Origin: Gossypium raimondii
Lineage: Eukaryota > Streptophyta > Magnoliopsida > Malvales > Malvaceae
NCBI RefSeq assembly: GCF_025698545.1
Contig: NC_068575.1
Coordinates: forward strand, 61,451,980-61,515,979
Direction: 5' to 3'
Length of the DNA: 64,000 nt
Shown here piece after piece: positions 27,350 through 40,255 of this stretch. The position numbers and the translations under genes were made by a program. Each line of letters begins with the position of its first letter. The first letter of the stretch is position 1. The notes beneath the pieces are model-generated. The model was not told the DNA's origin and did not search any database. It saw only the letters and a program-made list of their open reading frames with translations.

Positions 27350-27354
27350 AACTT

Positions 27355-30300
27355 AGGACGTGAAATAAAATGTTACATTTCAACTTTTGGTGTTTTTGTT
27401 TGAATTTGATTCATTCTTTTATCTCAAAGTTTTCACACTAAAATTCATGAAATACATGACTACCATGAAATTCACGTGATTATTTAATAAAGTTTGGTGA
27501 GAGTTACACTCAAATTTTAAAAAATATTATTTTGTTGCATGTAATTGCCCGTCCTAACACGAAAGCTACAAAGCTAATAATACTATGATGTTACAATTGG
27601 ACAACTCAGGTTTGAGAATGTTCCCTCAAGTCAAAACTAGCAGACATAAAAAACCATTTTCAGAAACTCTATCTGGCTGGCAATTCATCTATGATTCTAT
27701 TTATATTAAATTACATCATTGCACGCTCAAATAAAAAATAATTTGTGTTAATATATATTTATGAGTTATTTTGGGTTTATAAGTTTAATTTTAAAAATAT
27801 AATAATATTTATTTTTTAAAATATTTTTAATCATTTCTAATTGAATTAATGAGTTATTTTTTTATTAATTTTTTATATTAATTCAATTAAATATTTAAAT
27901 ATAATTGTTGATTCACAGTACTAATGGGTCAAGATGGAGAGAAAAATCGTGTTCTAGTTCAGGAGTATAGAAGAAAATGATCATAAAAAATGAAGCGTTT
28001 TTAATACCGTCCCCTGATCATGAAGATGAGCTCCTTTTTAGTATTGGATCATGGGTATAATGAGTCGGATTCGAGTTGAATTATTTTTATTATAATTGTA
28101 TATAGTGGCATTTTGAGTGGGAGCATCCACTATAATAAAACTAGAAAAAGTACTCATATTATGCTTCGACCATTTCAAAGATTGGGTTAGGAATTATATT
28201 AGCTTTTAAAATCATCAATTAAGTCAGCATCCCACGCGTTTTAGTTTTAATAAATAAATAAAATCCAAGTCAAACTTATGGTTGGTATACTAATTTGAGT
28301 TTATTGAGTTTTGGCTTGATTCGATTTTTATTGATAAATTTTGTTTAAATTTAGGTTTGAAAAAAATATTGAGTTTTTATTAAAATTTAGATGATAATTA
28401 GATCAAACATAAATAATTAAGGGTGAGTTTGGTTTAATTCAATTAGGTGTTTTGGATTTATCGAACTGTTTATATTATTTAGTTTAATTTAGTTCAGTTG
28501 TCGATTTTTATATTAATTTTATGTTTTAGAGTTTTTATTTGTTTTAACAAAATGAACTTTACTTTTATGAGTTTTAGATATTATTATTATTATCTTACTT
28601 TGTTTCAAAAGTATTTAAAAATATATATGATATTTATATTTTTTAACCTAAAATTTAATCATATAATTAATATGGTTTAATTTTATTAGACTCAAGAAAT
28701 TAAATAATAAAACAAAACTCACCATCTAAATCAACTCATTGAGTCAAAAGCAGGACAAGAAAATAAGCCGACCGGCCACTCCACATGTTGCATGTATTAC
28801 AGTAGCAGATAAGAAATTTCAAAGCTACTGTTTAAGGAATCTGCCTTAAAATAGGAAAACTACAAATCCAGAAGAAGTAAAACCACGTGGATCGAATCCC
28901 ACACTCGAATCAAGCTCGATGAACGAAATTCCTCCATGCCACTTTATATGCCCCACCACTAATTGTTTGACATGTGGATTAATGAATATTGAGTAAATTA
29001 ATAGAATTTTTTAAATCCAACCAAGCTCAATTGAACATTTATTTTTAAGATCAAATTCGACTCAAGATATAATTAAGTTTAAGATTAATAATATGTATTA
29101 AGGATAATAATTAAATTTAATAATATAAAATATAAAAAAGCTAACTAGCTAGCAAACCATTTGAATATCAAATATTATTAAGTTTGAATTTAATTCGACC
29201 GATAACTCGATTCAATAATTACCGAATTAAATTTAATTTTTTTCAAATCAAATACGTTGTGAATATTTCATTTACATCTCTAATCACAATTACCATGCTG
29301 AGTGTTGGTAAAAAAACTAAATAAACACAAGTCATTGCGTATGTCATAACCCTTTCAACCAGTACCTCAATGCTGATCTATAATGAAATGATGTTCAATT
29401 TATGTATAAAAAAGAGTTCCAAAGCGAGTTGAATTATTATAGTGAAAGGGGCCACAGCCATTGCAGGTAAGCAGATTGAGACATGGTACTGAATCTGAAT
29501 ATTGATCCAACATTATTAAAAGATTCTCAAAACTGTCCAAGTGAAACTGAAAGTCGGTAGCTCTTATAAATTTCAATTCCTAATTAATATATTGTCGGTG
29601 ATCACTGTCGGATTAGCTAATGTAACAGTTGGCCTCCCTTATGTCGGATTGTCGGTATGCTTACTGCAAAATATATATACTCTTTTGTGGTTTACAGCCT
29701 AATGCTCTCAGTGTTGATTCCACTAATCTTTCATTTTATAATTTGTCGTTGTCGTTGAACTCGTCATGTTTTTGTACAAAAGCAAAGTAATTAACATGAA
29801 TTAATGAAGATAATCCACATGTCTGGGACGACAGTAACATGGACCTGTGTCTACTTTGTAGCATTTGGTTCTGAATACTGAAATATGATTTTTGAAAAAT
29901 TCTCATATTTATATCTAACATGCATTCATTTTCAGTGTTTACACTTTGAGTTCAAAAATGGTTCCATGTGTAACATATGAAAAATGGAAGAAAAATGTGG
30001 TCGGAGAAGACGACAAGTTTTACCATGCAAAGTTTAGTGTAATTTGTGATCGCGTTGTTTGTTGAATTTTTGATGCAATCCCATAATTAACTAGTCTATA
30101 CTGTAATTCTTTTTGATTATTAACCTATACATAATTAGGGGTATTTAAACGGCTGATTTGATTAATACTCGAAATGTAAAAATGTTTTAACTGTTAAACA
30201 AATTTAAATTGTTTTTCAAATATATTAACTAAATCGAAATATTTCAATTAGTTCTCTTAACCCAATTTAACCAAAATTTATATTTTTTGTCTTTTAATTA

Positions 30301-30804
30301 AAATAAGTATAACACATAAAAATAGTTCTTTTTTTAATAGTTCAAAAACTTCAATAACAGATAAAGACATTAGAAACACTACATAAATCATAAAAATTAA
30401 TAACTAAACAAAAGTTAATAATTATATATATTATATATTATTTATTTCGGTTAAATACCTGATTTCGAACTGAATTAACCGATAACTGAAATTTCAAAAA
30501 ATTCATTAGTCGACATCCGACTGAACTAAATTAAACCACATACTGATTATTGATTAACCAAATTAAGTCGATTCGACTAATTAATTTGATTTAATCCAAC
30601 TATAAACACTACTATACTTAAAGTGTCATAATTAGTGAAGTAAATATGATAATTTAAAACATTGATCAGACCATCTGTGTCACCTAATTTATTTGTCTTT
30701 TTTAAAAGACAATTGCAAAATTTTATTTAATTGGTCGGAAACCAAATCACATATTCTTGTCAGAACATACTGGTACTCTTCCTCTTTCATAAAAAAAAAC
30801 ACAC
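27355..30804. other. Long AT-rich spacer upstream of the ACC synthase gene
   Basis: No gene seen. There are low-complexity AT blocks (27740-27900, 28300-28700, 29000-29260) and a repeat-like block at about 30130-30610, rich in 'aaccgaa/ttcggtt'-type tracts, starting near 'aggggtatttaaacggctg' and ending near 'aactataaacactac'. The last few hundred bases should hold the ACS promoter. Confidence 0.5.
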
Positions 30805-30812
30805 TATAAATA
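30805..30812 (+). promoter_or_regulatory. TATA box of the ACC synthase gene
   Basis: TATAAATA about 126 bases upstream of the ATG, leaving a leader of roughly 100 bases that is A/C/T-rich, as in many plant leaders. Confidence 0.55.
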
Positions 30813-30937
30813 AGCCTTGCAGGCAAGCACACACTACCATCAAACAAAGCAAAACCCACAAAAAAAACTCAAAGATCTTAAATCTCTCTCAATACTAATC
30901 CACTTCATTTTTTGATCTAAAGATTCCTTTTTTCGAG

Positions 30938-32632
30938 ATGGCAGCCATATCCAAGATTGCAACAGGTAATGGCCATGGTGAAAACTCAGCTTATTTCGAT
31001 GGGTGGAAAGCATACGAAACCAATCCTTTTCATCCTACTGATAGACCCGATGGTGTTATTCAAATGGGATTAGCTGAGAATCAAGTAAGTTGAAAAAAAA
31101 AATACTCCATTTATTTATAACTGTGTCTGTCTTTTTGAGATCGACTCATAACTTTTTTGCTCTTTGAACTCTTCAGCTTTGCTTTGATTTCATTGAAAAA
31201 TGGCTAATGGAACATCCAGAAGCTTCCATATGTACTGCAGAAGGTGTTAGCAAATTCAAAGAGACAGCTCTTTTCCAGGATTATCATGGAATCCCTGAGT
31301 TCAGACAAGTATGGGAAATTTTTTATCATAATGTGTTTGTGTTTTTGTTTCTGTGTGTTGATTTATTGATTAACTTTGTGTACTTATACACCAGGCTGTA
31401 GCAAAATTTATGGGGAAAGTGAGAGGAGATAGAGTAAAATTCGATCCGGACCGGATTGTTATGAGCGGCGGAGCCACTGGAGCTCATGAAATGGTTGCCT
31501 TTTGTTTGGCGGATCCCGGTGAAGCTTTTCTGGTTCCCACTCCTTATTATCCAGGGTATGCATTGCATTTTTTTTTTATATATTTTCTTTTCGGGTGTAT
31601 TCGAGTTCGGGTTTTAAATAAATTCCATTCATTTACAGATTCGATCGGGACTTAAGGTGGCGAACTGGAGTCGAGCTTGTTCCTGTCGTTTGTGACAGTG
31701 CCAACGATTTCAAGGTCACCATTGATTCTTTACAATCTGCATACCATAAAGCACAAGAAGCTAACATCAAAATCAAAGGTTTGCTCATAACAAATCCATC
31801 TAATCCATTAGGAACATTCATGGATAAGGACACATTGAAGAACATCATAAACTTCGTAAACGAAAAGAACATCCATTTAATCGGCGACGAAATCTACGCG
31901 GCCACAGTTTTCATGGAACCCGAATTCGTTAGTATATCAGAAGTCATCGAAGAAGTTGAATGCAACCGTGATTTGATCCATATTGTTTACAGTCTTTCGA
32001 AAGACATGGGATTCCCCGGATTCCGAGTTGGCATTGTGTATTCCTACAACGATACGGTCACGAGCTGTGCACGTAAAATGTCGAGTTTTGGATTAGTATC
32101 GTCGCAAACACAACATTTGATCGCGACGATGCTGTCTAACGATGAATTCATCGATAATTTTGTCGCAGAAAGTAGAGAACGGTTGTTCAAACGGCACAAA
32201 TATTTCACTTGGACCCTTTCACAAATCGGGATTTGTTCATTGAAAAGCAATGCTGGGTTGTTTATATGGATGGATCTACGTAAACTCTTGAAAGAGAAAA
32301 CATTCGAAGCCGAAATGGATTTATGGCGAGTCATCATCGATGAAGTTAAGCTCAACGTTTCGCCGGGATCGTCGTTCCATTGTCACGAACCGGGTTGGTT
32401 TAGGGTTTGCTTTGCTAACATGGATGATTACTCCATGGAAATTGCTTTGTCGAGGATTAGGAACTTCATGGTTAAGAACAATGAGACCATGGTTCCACCA
32501 CGTAACAAATTATGCAGACGAACTAGCCTTAAACTCAGCTTATCCCGAAGCTTATCTCGGAAAATGGATGATTTCATTATGTCGCCAAGTATCATGTCTC
32601 CTCAATCACCTCTCGTCCAAGCCCGAACTTAA
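30938..32632 (+). CDS. ACS: 1-aminocyclopropane-1-carboxylate synthase, type 1, 477 residues
   Basis: Four exons: 30938-31084, 31177-31308, 31395-31555 and 31639-32632, with the intron positions typical of plant ACS genes. The enzyme turns S-adenosylmethionine into ACC, the committed and usually rate-limiting step of ethylene synthesis, in the cytosol as a PLP-dependent homodimer. Visible landmarks are MGLAENQ before intron 1, [12 protein letters not shown] with the substrate-contacting Tyr, [27 protein letters not shown], and [14 protein letters not shown] with PLP-lysine 268. The C-terminus is type 1: an [16 protein letters not shown] stretch, where a CDPK site is expected, followed by [16 protein letters not shown] with three Ser-Pro sites like those phosphorylated by MPK3/MPK6 in Arabidopsis ACS2/ACS6. 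Such phosphorylation is known to stabilise the protein. Length is normal and nothing looks damaged. Confidence 0.96.
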
Positions 32633-34594
32633 ACCGGAGGTGCCACCGAGCTTAAACCGGGATCCAAAGGAACCTTTTTCTTTTTTTATACAAGGATTAG
32701 ATATCACTATTCTTTTCCATGGAGATAACCCATACAAGATCCTTTTCTGGTGGGACTCCATGGGTTAATGTGCAAAATAAAGGACTATAATTTCTTGTAT
32801 TTGTGTTGATAATATTCATGGATAACATATTGTATTTTTCTTATTAAACATAATATTTTTGCGCTGCATTGAAACTTTGGATGTTGAGTAATTTGGTTCT
32901 TCTCAAAAAATTCGAAATAATTTAACCTCCGCCAATTTTGAAAGTGAACTATTAAGGATAATTAAAAACGAAAATCCATGTTTTATATCAATTGTACATG
33001 ATTTTGATTGGTTTAATAATAAATTAAACTCTCAATGTTTATATATGCTATCAATTTGGTCTTAATTTTAAAAATTTATCTAGCAAAAGTATAAAATTAA
33101 AAAAATCTAAAGATTTGAAAAAGAATATGTAAAAAACTTTAACTTCAAAAAAAAAAATAAGTAGAATGTGTAAACTTTGAGGACTAAATTTATTATTATA
33201 CCAATAAAAATTATGTAAATTTGATGAAAATGAAGTTAAGTTAATTACCCATTTTCAAAGCGAACTTTGTAAAGTGTAGTGGGTCGATTTTCGAACATAG
33301 CCCATCAAAAGTTGCCCAATTGAGGGGTTTGATGTGTTGCCCAATGGGCCCCCGCCTTGTGTTTGACTGAAACAATTAGAAAGCCCATTTTTAATTGAAA
33401 AAAAGGGGTTTGTTTATATGCTCAGGTGGCAGCATACTAACATACCCAGGGTTGAGTAACAAAAGCTGAAAAATAAAAAATCTCATTTAAATTGAGGTGT
33501 TTCAACCGTTTATGGAATGCGAATTTAAAAATCGGGTCTATTCAAAACTGAATTGAAATCTATTTTTATTTAATATATAATTAATTTAAATTTTTTATTA
33601 AATAAATATAAATATTTTATATCTAAAATAGTGAAAATAATTTAAAAGTTCTTGAAAATTTATTTTTTAAAAAATATTTATGAAATTTTTTTTAAATAAT
33701 ATTCAGAAGTCATAAAACAAATATCATTTTATTAAAATAAATCTAAAAACTCAAAATTAAAAATTAATTTGAAAAACCAAGAATCGAACCAAAGTACCAA
33801 ACTAAACCAAATAATAATTGACGGTTAAAAAAATCCAAATTATTTTGACCAACGCGAACTAATATCACCTCTAAGCATGCCTATAACTATAAGCATTAGG
33901 ACATTGCTTCAAGTGAGACTGTACGCAATGTTCATCTACTCGTATACATAATGAGGTACTTACCCACTACATCTTTAGGTATTCAAGCTTTCATCGAGAT
34001 AATATCCAAGAGCAATGTCAAAAAATTTGAAGGGTCGGAATTGAATCAAATAATCTTTGGGGCTTAAACAAGCAAATTTACCAAACAAAAGGCGATGAAG
34101 ACTCTTGCTTACCCTTGATAATATTGAACTTATTGAGGAAACCGTTACTTTCAAATGAATGTCAACTTGTGAACTGTTTCACCCCTAAATAAAATCTTTT
34201 ATTTCTCTAGAGAGAGAATATTAGAAGGTGACAACTCTAGTGGAGCATCTAAATGGAGAGTCACATATGATTATATATCAAACCTGACACAAGCATGTAA
34301 AAAGAGATAATGTTGTTTTCATGCCATGAAAGGACAGTTTGTGAACATATAGACAAATAAAGCAAAAGGCTATTAACAATAATAATAATAATATATAATC
34401 CAACTCTATTTCAAGATGTTTCTTTTTCACATCGTGGATACCCAGCTAGGGTTTTTCGTACACAAAGAAAACGTGCCTTTCAAACACAACGTTGGTAATT
34501 TATTATTTTTAAAACAATTTTAAATAATAGTAAGTAAAAACTTAAAGCCAAGGTTGATGGAAAGCTGTACTGTAATTTCATTTCCAGCTATCAC
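32633..34594. other. Spacer between ACS and the RING-H2 gene
   Basis: 3' flank of ACS to about 32870. A short inverted-repeat element lies at 33008-33204. A 'aaccgaa/ggttcgg'-type repeat spans about 33490-33880, and there is an AAT microsatellite near 34378. No gene seen. Confidence 0.5.
33008..33204. mobile_element. 197-bp MITE-like element
   Basis: The left end (ttggtttaataataaattaa) and right end (actaaatttattattatacc plus aa) are inverted repeats over about 33 bases with several mismatches. The right end shares its sequence with the element at 7601-8356. Confidence 0.55.
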
Positions 34595-34602
34595 TATATA
34601 AA
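34595..34602 (+). promoter_or_regulatory. TATA box of the first RING-H2 gene
   Basis: TATATAAA 84 bases upstream of the ATG, followed by a CT-rich leader. Confidence 0.5.
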
Positions 34603-34678
34603 GTCGACCATATTCGTCCCAATATCTTCGTCTTCCTCTCTCTTCTTTTATCACACAACACAACAAAAAAGAATTTTA

Positions 34679-35170
34679 ATGGGGTTTCCAGTAGGATTCT
34701 CAGCGGTTCTCTTCCCAAAGCTACTTATCCCTTCATTAACTCTCCTCCTTTACCTTCGCGATTTCATTTCCGCTCTCTTCCTTTTCCTGGGTCTCCCCGA
34801 TTTCCTCGAACCCCACATTCCCCCGACTCACACGGCGGACACCGGCGTTCCCGCCGCGCGCCACCGAGATACCTCGATCACCGCTCTCCTGTTACGGGAA
34901 TTACTACCCGTCGTCAAGTTCTCTCACCTCGTGGACCCGCCGGACAGTTGCGCTGTCTGTTTTTACGACTTCGAAAGGGAGGATGAGACCAGACGGCTAA
35001 TGAATTGTCGGCATGTATTCCACCGGAGCTGTTTGGATCGTTGGATGGGGTATGATCGGAAAACATGTCCACTTTGTAGAATGAGCTTCGTTCCCGATGA
35101 TATGGAAGAGACGTTTAATGAAAGGCTTTGGGCTGCTGCTTCCATCCCTGAATCGTTTGATGATTATTGA
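34679..35170 (+). CDS. RING-H2 E3 ubiquitin ligase, BRH1/RHA1-like, 163 residues
   Basis: Single exon, as usual for this small RING-H2 group. The first ~45 residues begin MGFPVGFSAVLFPKLLIP and are strongly hydrophobic, a likely membrane anchor. The RING-H2 domain starts at CAVC (residues about 92-95), continues with CRHVFHRSCLDRW, giving the Cys-His-His-Cys centre, and closes with CPLC. All eight zinc ligands are present. The family includes Arabidopsis BRH1, repressed by brassinosteroid and induced by elicitor, and RHA1a/b. The expected activity is transfer of ubiquitin from an E2. Three further RING-H2 loci of the same type plus one more decayed copy lie to the right; this one is the most typical in sequence and its GC content is higher than theirs. 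Confidence 0.92.
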   Translation: MGFPVGFSAVLFPKLLIPSLTLLLYLRDFISALFLFLGLPDFLEPHIPPTHTADTGVPAARHRDTSITALLLRELLPVVKFSHLVDPPDSCAVCFYDFEREDETRRLMNCRHVFHRSCLDRWMGYDRKTCPLCRMSFVPDDMEETFNERLWAAASIPESFDDY

Positions 35171-37233
35171 TTCTTCTCAATTTTGCAAAATGGGGACTTT
35201 TGTTATATAATTATTTTTATGTATATAAAGTTTAAACGTCAAAAGATCCACGAAATTACAAAAATGAAAAAAAAAAATGAAGTTGCTGATCAGTTTTATT
35301 TTTGCATACCCTTCCTTTCTTTCCTTTTTTAATTATTTTTAATTATAATAATAGGGTGAATCTAACTTAAATTTAGACCATACTTGAGGCGATAAATACA
35401 TTTAATTATTAAGCTATCACATTGATTCTACCCTTTTTTAATATTCATATATATTTAAGCATATATATAATATTCACGAAATGACTTTTGAAATTCATAT
35501 GTGTTAAATTGAAGAATAAATTAAAAACTAATGTGTATGGCAAAACAATCAGATAATTACACATAGTGTGGCATGTCTTATGTGTACCTCATTCTGACGT
35601 ACATGCACCATTTTACATAAATAGAAATTGATGATTTTTTTTATAGAAGATCAATTTGCTACTTGATTTAATGTGCAAGTACTAATTTGTCTTTTTTAAT
35701 AAAAATGATAAAATGCAACTTGTTTCATAGTGCAAAGGTCTCCATGATTCTTTTACTCTTGTGGAAGTTTTAAACTCTAAAGGCGTTTAGTTTGCTGAAT
35801 CTTAGATTGTGTTTCGTAATAGAATTATGGGAATATAACATTATGGATGAAACGTGAGATTATCATATTTGATTCATTGGGGTGGAATGTAAATTAACAT
35901 TTGGAGTTCTGTTCTTGAAAGTAGTTAGGTTTTGTGATATATGGTGAAGGGTTGAGAGTGAGAGAAGATTTGTTGTTGATGTGGATAAATTGTTGGTCTT
36001 TGAAATGAAATAAAATATAAATATTTTACACCCCCTTTTTTAAGGCATTATATTTTACTCTCAAAAGAGGGGTAGTGTATCTAATTAACCAAAGGCTGGT
36101 AGGGCCTGCTTCTCTTAATAATTCAAAAAACTTCATGAATTTTTAATTGGTAAAATTATATTTTAATTATAAATAACCTCCAAAAATTTTTATATATTCG
36201 CACTTACCCAATATTATATACTAACTATATAAATAAATTGAACTATATATTATTTTTGTCAGTGATGCTTTGATACGGCTAATAGAAGCTTTTGTATTAA
36301 GAGCCATATTACATTTTGCTTGCTTTACTCAATAAATAAGTAAATTAGTTATTGTAGGTTTGATCAAAAAGTAAACAGTGACACGTGGCATGTCGAGTGT
36401 ACCTCGTGTTGACGTACAATGACCAGTTTTTAACAGCAGAAATGAATAAAGTTTTATTGTTCTTTGGTTTAAACTATAACGACTAATTTGTCCATTTTTA
36501 AGTAGAGGGGGTAAAATGCACTCCAACTCATAATATAAGGACTTTCGTGATATTCTTACCCAAAATTTGAGGTATTTTATCATTGGATATCCAAATTCAA
36601 GCCTCATGCGAAATTTATCCAAACATATAATTTTTAATTTATACAGAAAACATTAAAATTTGATTATAATAATGATATTTGTACTTAACATTCACGTCAG
36701 GACTAGAATACTAAATAAGTCTAACTCTCCTTATAAATTTGACTAAGAAAGAAGGCCAACTTCGCTTTGTTAATTAACAATCTAATTAATTGCATGGACT
36801 CAAAATGATTGGTTTCATTTCATATTCAAAACCTCCTTTTCAACCTACTGCGTCCTTCGTCTTCAACTATACAATCTTTTAAATAAATAATAATTATGCA
36901 TCCAAATTTTTGGGAGATCGAAATTAAATTATATATTTTTATAACAGTAAAAATGTAATTTCAGCATTTTAATAACTTATATATTTATAATTTTTAAAGA
37001 ATTAAATTAAATTTTCACCATTTTTGAGGGGCCAAAGTGTAATTTTACTACTACTAATTTAAAATTTTATAAATTATAAAATGATTTAAATAAAAAAAAT
37101 TCTATTTTAAAGAGAGTTGGGCCAGCCAGCACCCTTGGCTTCACCACTGAATTTAATTGATAAAAGAAACTTGGGTTTGATTGTTAGAACCAGACCACCA
37201 AAACCCAGTTCATGTCCAAGTTATGATGGCCCA
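35171..37233. other. Spacer left of the tandem duplication
   Basis: Contains two same-orientation copies of one repeat (about 35560-35760 and 36370-36560; shared 'gtggcatgtc', 'gtacctc.t..tgacgtac' and 'actaatttgtc') and, at about 36905-37137, an opposite-orientation copy of the small element at 7778-8034. No gene seen. Confidence 0.5.
36905..37137 (-). mobile_element. Second copy of the 257-bp element
   Basis: Read on the minus strand it runs from 'tcagtggtgaagccaagggt' through 'aaattacactttggcccctc' to 'taatttaatttcg', matching the order of the same blocks at 7778-8034. Ends are more decayed and no clear target duplication was found. Confidence 0.5.
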
Positions 37234-37369
37234 ATTGGACGAAATAGAGAGAGGTTTCCATATAAAAGTAATGTCTATGGATTTTTACGGTCCAAGGCGT
37301 GCATTGGTGGCCTTCCCTATTTCATACTTTCTTCTTTTTCGACATTATTTGATGTAATGGTTAAATATC

Positions 37370-37810
37370 AATCATGACCCCTCTATTTTCTGAGATTATA
37401 GAAACTTTTAAATTTTAATTTCGGTCCCTATACTATATTTAAAATTGAGATTTAATCTTTATAATCTAATTTTTTTTACATAATTTGATACCCTTACGTT
37501 AATAACGTCATCGGTTCATTTAGATACTTTATTTTGATTAAAATGTACACATGAATTTTAAGAATTGTTAACATCTTTAGAATTATGTCATATTAAAGTC
37601 CATTACAATACTTTTTTGGTCACATGGCTATCAAGTGAGTATTTTCTTCTTCTTCTTTTTACTTTAGGATGTCAAAACGGTGTTAACAAATGAACTTGAA
37701 TTTTAAATTGAAAAGAATAAGGACTAAATTCTTAAAAATTAAAGCACGGGCCTAAATTTCAAGTATAAAGAGATTACAGAAACTGAAAGAATATTATAAC
37801 ATTTAAGTTT
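37370..37810. repeat. Repeat block with 'ggtccctatactat' tracts (copy at 42190-42620)
   Basis: Inward-facing 'tcggtccctatactatattt' and outward 'aataaggactaaattcttaa' tracts suggest an old inverted-repeat element. It is duplicated along with its host unit, so it predates the duplication. Confidence 0.45.
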
Positions 37811-38490
37811 AACTCTATAAGTTAATCCAGAAATAATTAACGTACTAGTAATATAATAAAATTAGGGAATTTCTCTTTGTTTTAAGATTAAAATAAGAGA
37901 TTTTCATTGCAAATGGATTTTGGAGGTGAAAATTTGAGGGAAAGGGCATCAAATTTTGATATATTGAATTAGATAATTAGATTATGATACATTATTTAAA
38001 AATTTTAATTTATATTCATTCAACTTTTTAATGATATGGCATCATATACAATATATATGAAATATATTATTTAATTTGAATATAATATGTCGATACTAAG
38101 TACCGATAAGGAGGAGAAGATGGCGGAGATACTAAGCCCGTAAATATTTCATATTTTATAATCCTAAGTCGATTTAAATTTTTTTCAATTTGAATCGAGT
38201 TGAGTCAATTAATTTATTTGAGTTACTTTTTTTAAAATAAACACATCAAATTAAAATATTGTTACAATACAACCAATTCCAAGCTATAACATGTAAAAAA
38301 AAATGAAAATCATCTTCTTTTTTTCCCCAAGCAGTTTGCTCATCTTCTGTTTTGCCCAGCAACGATGCTAAGCTTCGGGTTGGCTATTGCCCGCCTTTTT
38401 CTCCCTCCCACCAACCATTTATTAATTCTTTCTTTTTCTCATTCACTCCACATGATTTCACTTCACATCTTTGCTATCTTTACAAGTTAT

Positions 38491-38571
38491 ATGATGGATA
38501 GATTCGCTAAAACTCCACCGGTCACAAGTAGTTTTTATTGGAAAGTGGGTGGCTCTTCGTCAACTTCTTAA
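38491..38571 (+). other. Short frame conserved in both units (26 codons), unrecognised
   Basis: Encodes MMDRFAKTPPVTSSFYWKVG and a Ser-rich end. The copy at 43277-43357 is in the same frame with a few replacements (Tyr to Ser, Val to Ala, Thr to Ile). A recent duplication alone would keep it open, so this is weak evidence for a gene. It could be an exon remnant. Confidence 0.25.
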
Positions 38572-40255
38572 TTTGTTTCTGCTTTGAGAGTATTTCAGAA
38601 TAATAAATGATTTCACAAGTTGATTTGGAGCCGTGTTGTCTTAAGTTTTATATGTTTTTTTGTTTATTTTTTTTCTATTATTTAATAAATTTTTAGTTTT
38701 AGAAGTTTTTGTTTGCTTTTGTAGCACTTTTTTTGGACTTGCTTATACATGTAACTTTAGTTTTACAAATGATTTTAGGAATAGTTTTGTTGTTGTCCTC
38801 TCTAGTTTGGTGAATGCTCAACTATTTTGTTGATTTTTGCTCGCAGCTTTGGACCATATAGGGTTGATTTTCTTATCGTATTAAGTCGTGACAAAACCAA
38901 TTATCAATGTGTCATGATGTTCTATTGATGTTGAGGTTAAAGCTTTTGTTCTGTTTACCGAGCTCGTCCTTCACCATCTATGACGAGTGTTTATTATTAT
39001 TTTTCTCTGAATTGTATGGTTCTATTAATCGAATGAATTTATCTTTCAAAAAAATAATTAAAGATCATACATATTCAAAGCAAAAATGTAATTTAGAATG
39101 ATAAATTTGATTCGTTAATTTACTTGTTTATTTTGGATTTTTTGAAAATTTATATGTTTTGCTATGATAAATACTAAAAGATATTGAATAAAAATCTCAT
39201 TCGCAATCACATTAAACAAATTTCTTTTGTAATATTAAGAAAATAGACTTCTAAAATGAAAACGATGTGCAGGAAGGAAAGATTTACATATAATGAGATT
39301 AAAATGAACGCACGCATTTGAAGTTAGAACAATTAGCAGATTACAAACACCACACATTTCAACTATAATAAGTTGCGTATTTCAAATATTTCAAATTTAC
39401 TTTTATTAATGACAACTCTTTGCTTTTCTAACACCGAGAACTACTTTTAAACTAAAATAAGTTGCCTGTTTCAAAATTCAAATATTTCAAAACGACTTCT
39501 ATTAATGAAAACTATTTGCTTTTCTAACACTGAGAACTACTCTTAAAGAAAAATGGACATTTAATACAAAGAAAAAGCAAAATAGCATGCATCGTATTTA
39601 ATGAAGTTTTGACCAATGTTCAAATATGACATAGTTTCGTGTATTTTTTTTTACCAATTCAAAATTTTATTTTGACATAGTAATATTAGTGTAACTAACA
39701 AATCATGGAGCTTAAATATTATTTTAAAATATTTATATCATATTATTTTAATATTACTAATTTTATTTTTTTATATAGTCATCTTAAAATTATTTTAATG
39801 TTTACTAATATTATATATTTAGTATATGTTTATTTTTTTAATGTATTATAAATTATATAAAATATAAAAATAACATAATATAAATTATTATAAACTTAAA
39901 AACAGGTCAGGTCGGATAAACAGGCCTAATTATTTTTGTCCAACCGCTTAATATTTTTGTTCAAACTCTCACAACCTGAACGAATAACCTAACCCATTTA
40001 TAAGTCTACTCTATTCGTAACACGTCAACAATTTAAATCCTACATTAAGCCTCACCATTTTAAATAATTTGTTAAAAGAAAACTTAATCTAAATAAGATT
40101 TGACTTGGAAAATACAAACAGATCAATTTAAAGCAAATTACAGAAACACCCATCTTTCCTTCGAGAAGGTATTTCAAGAAAATGAGGACTGTCCCTTTAT
40201 ATTCACCCATGTTCCTTTACAAATCTGCTGTACAACAAATAACCAGAGCTTTGTC

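Noticed and set aside
28870-28930. tRNA T-arm-like sequence 'gtggatcgaatcccac'
   Set aside because: No matching acceptor stem, D arm or anticodon arm in place; at most a chance B-box or SINE scrap.
32340-32768. Alternative plus-strand frame within the last ACS exon
   Set aside because: Overlaps the ACS catalytic domain in another frame; only the ACS frame shows the conserved motifs.
36329-36622. 97-residue minus-strand frame MDKFRMRLEFGYPM
   Set aside because: Lies across one copy of a dispersed repeat (partner at about 35560-35760) where the frame is not kept.
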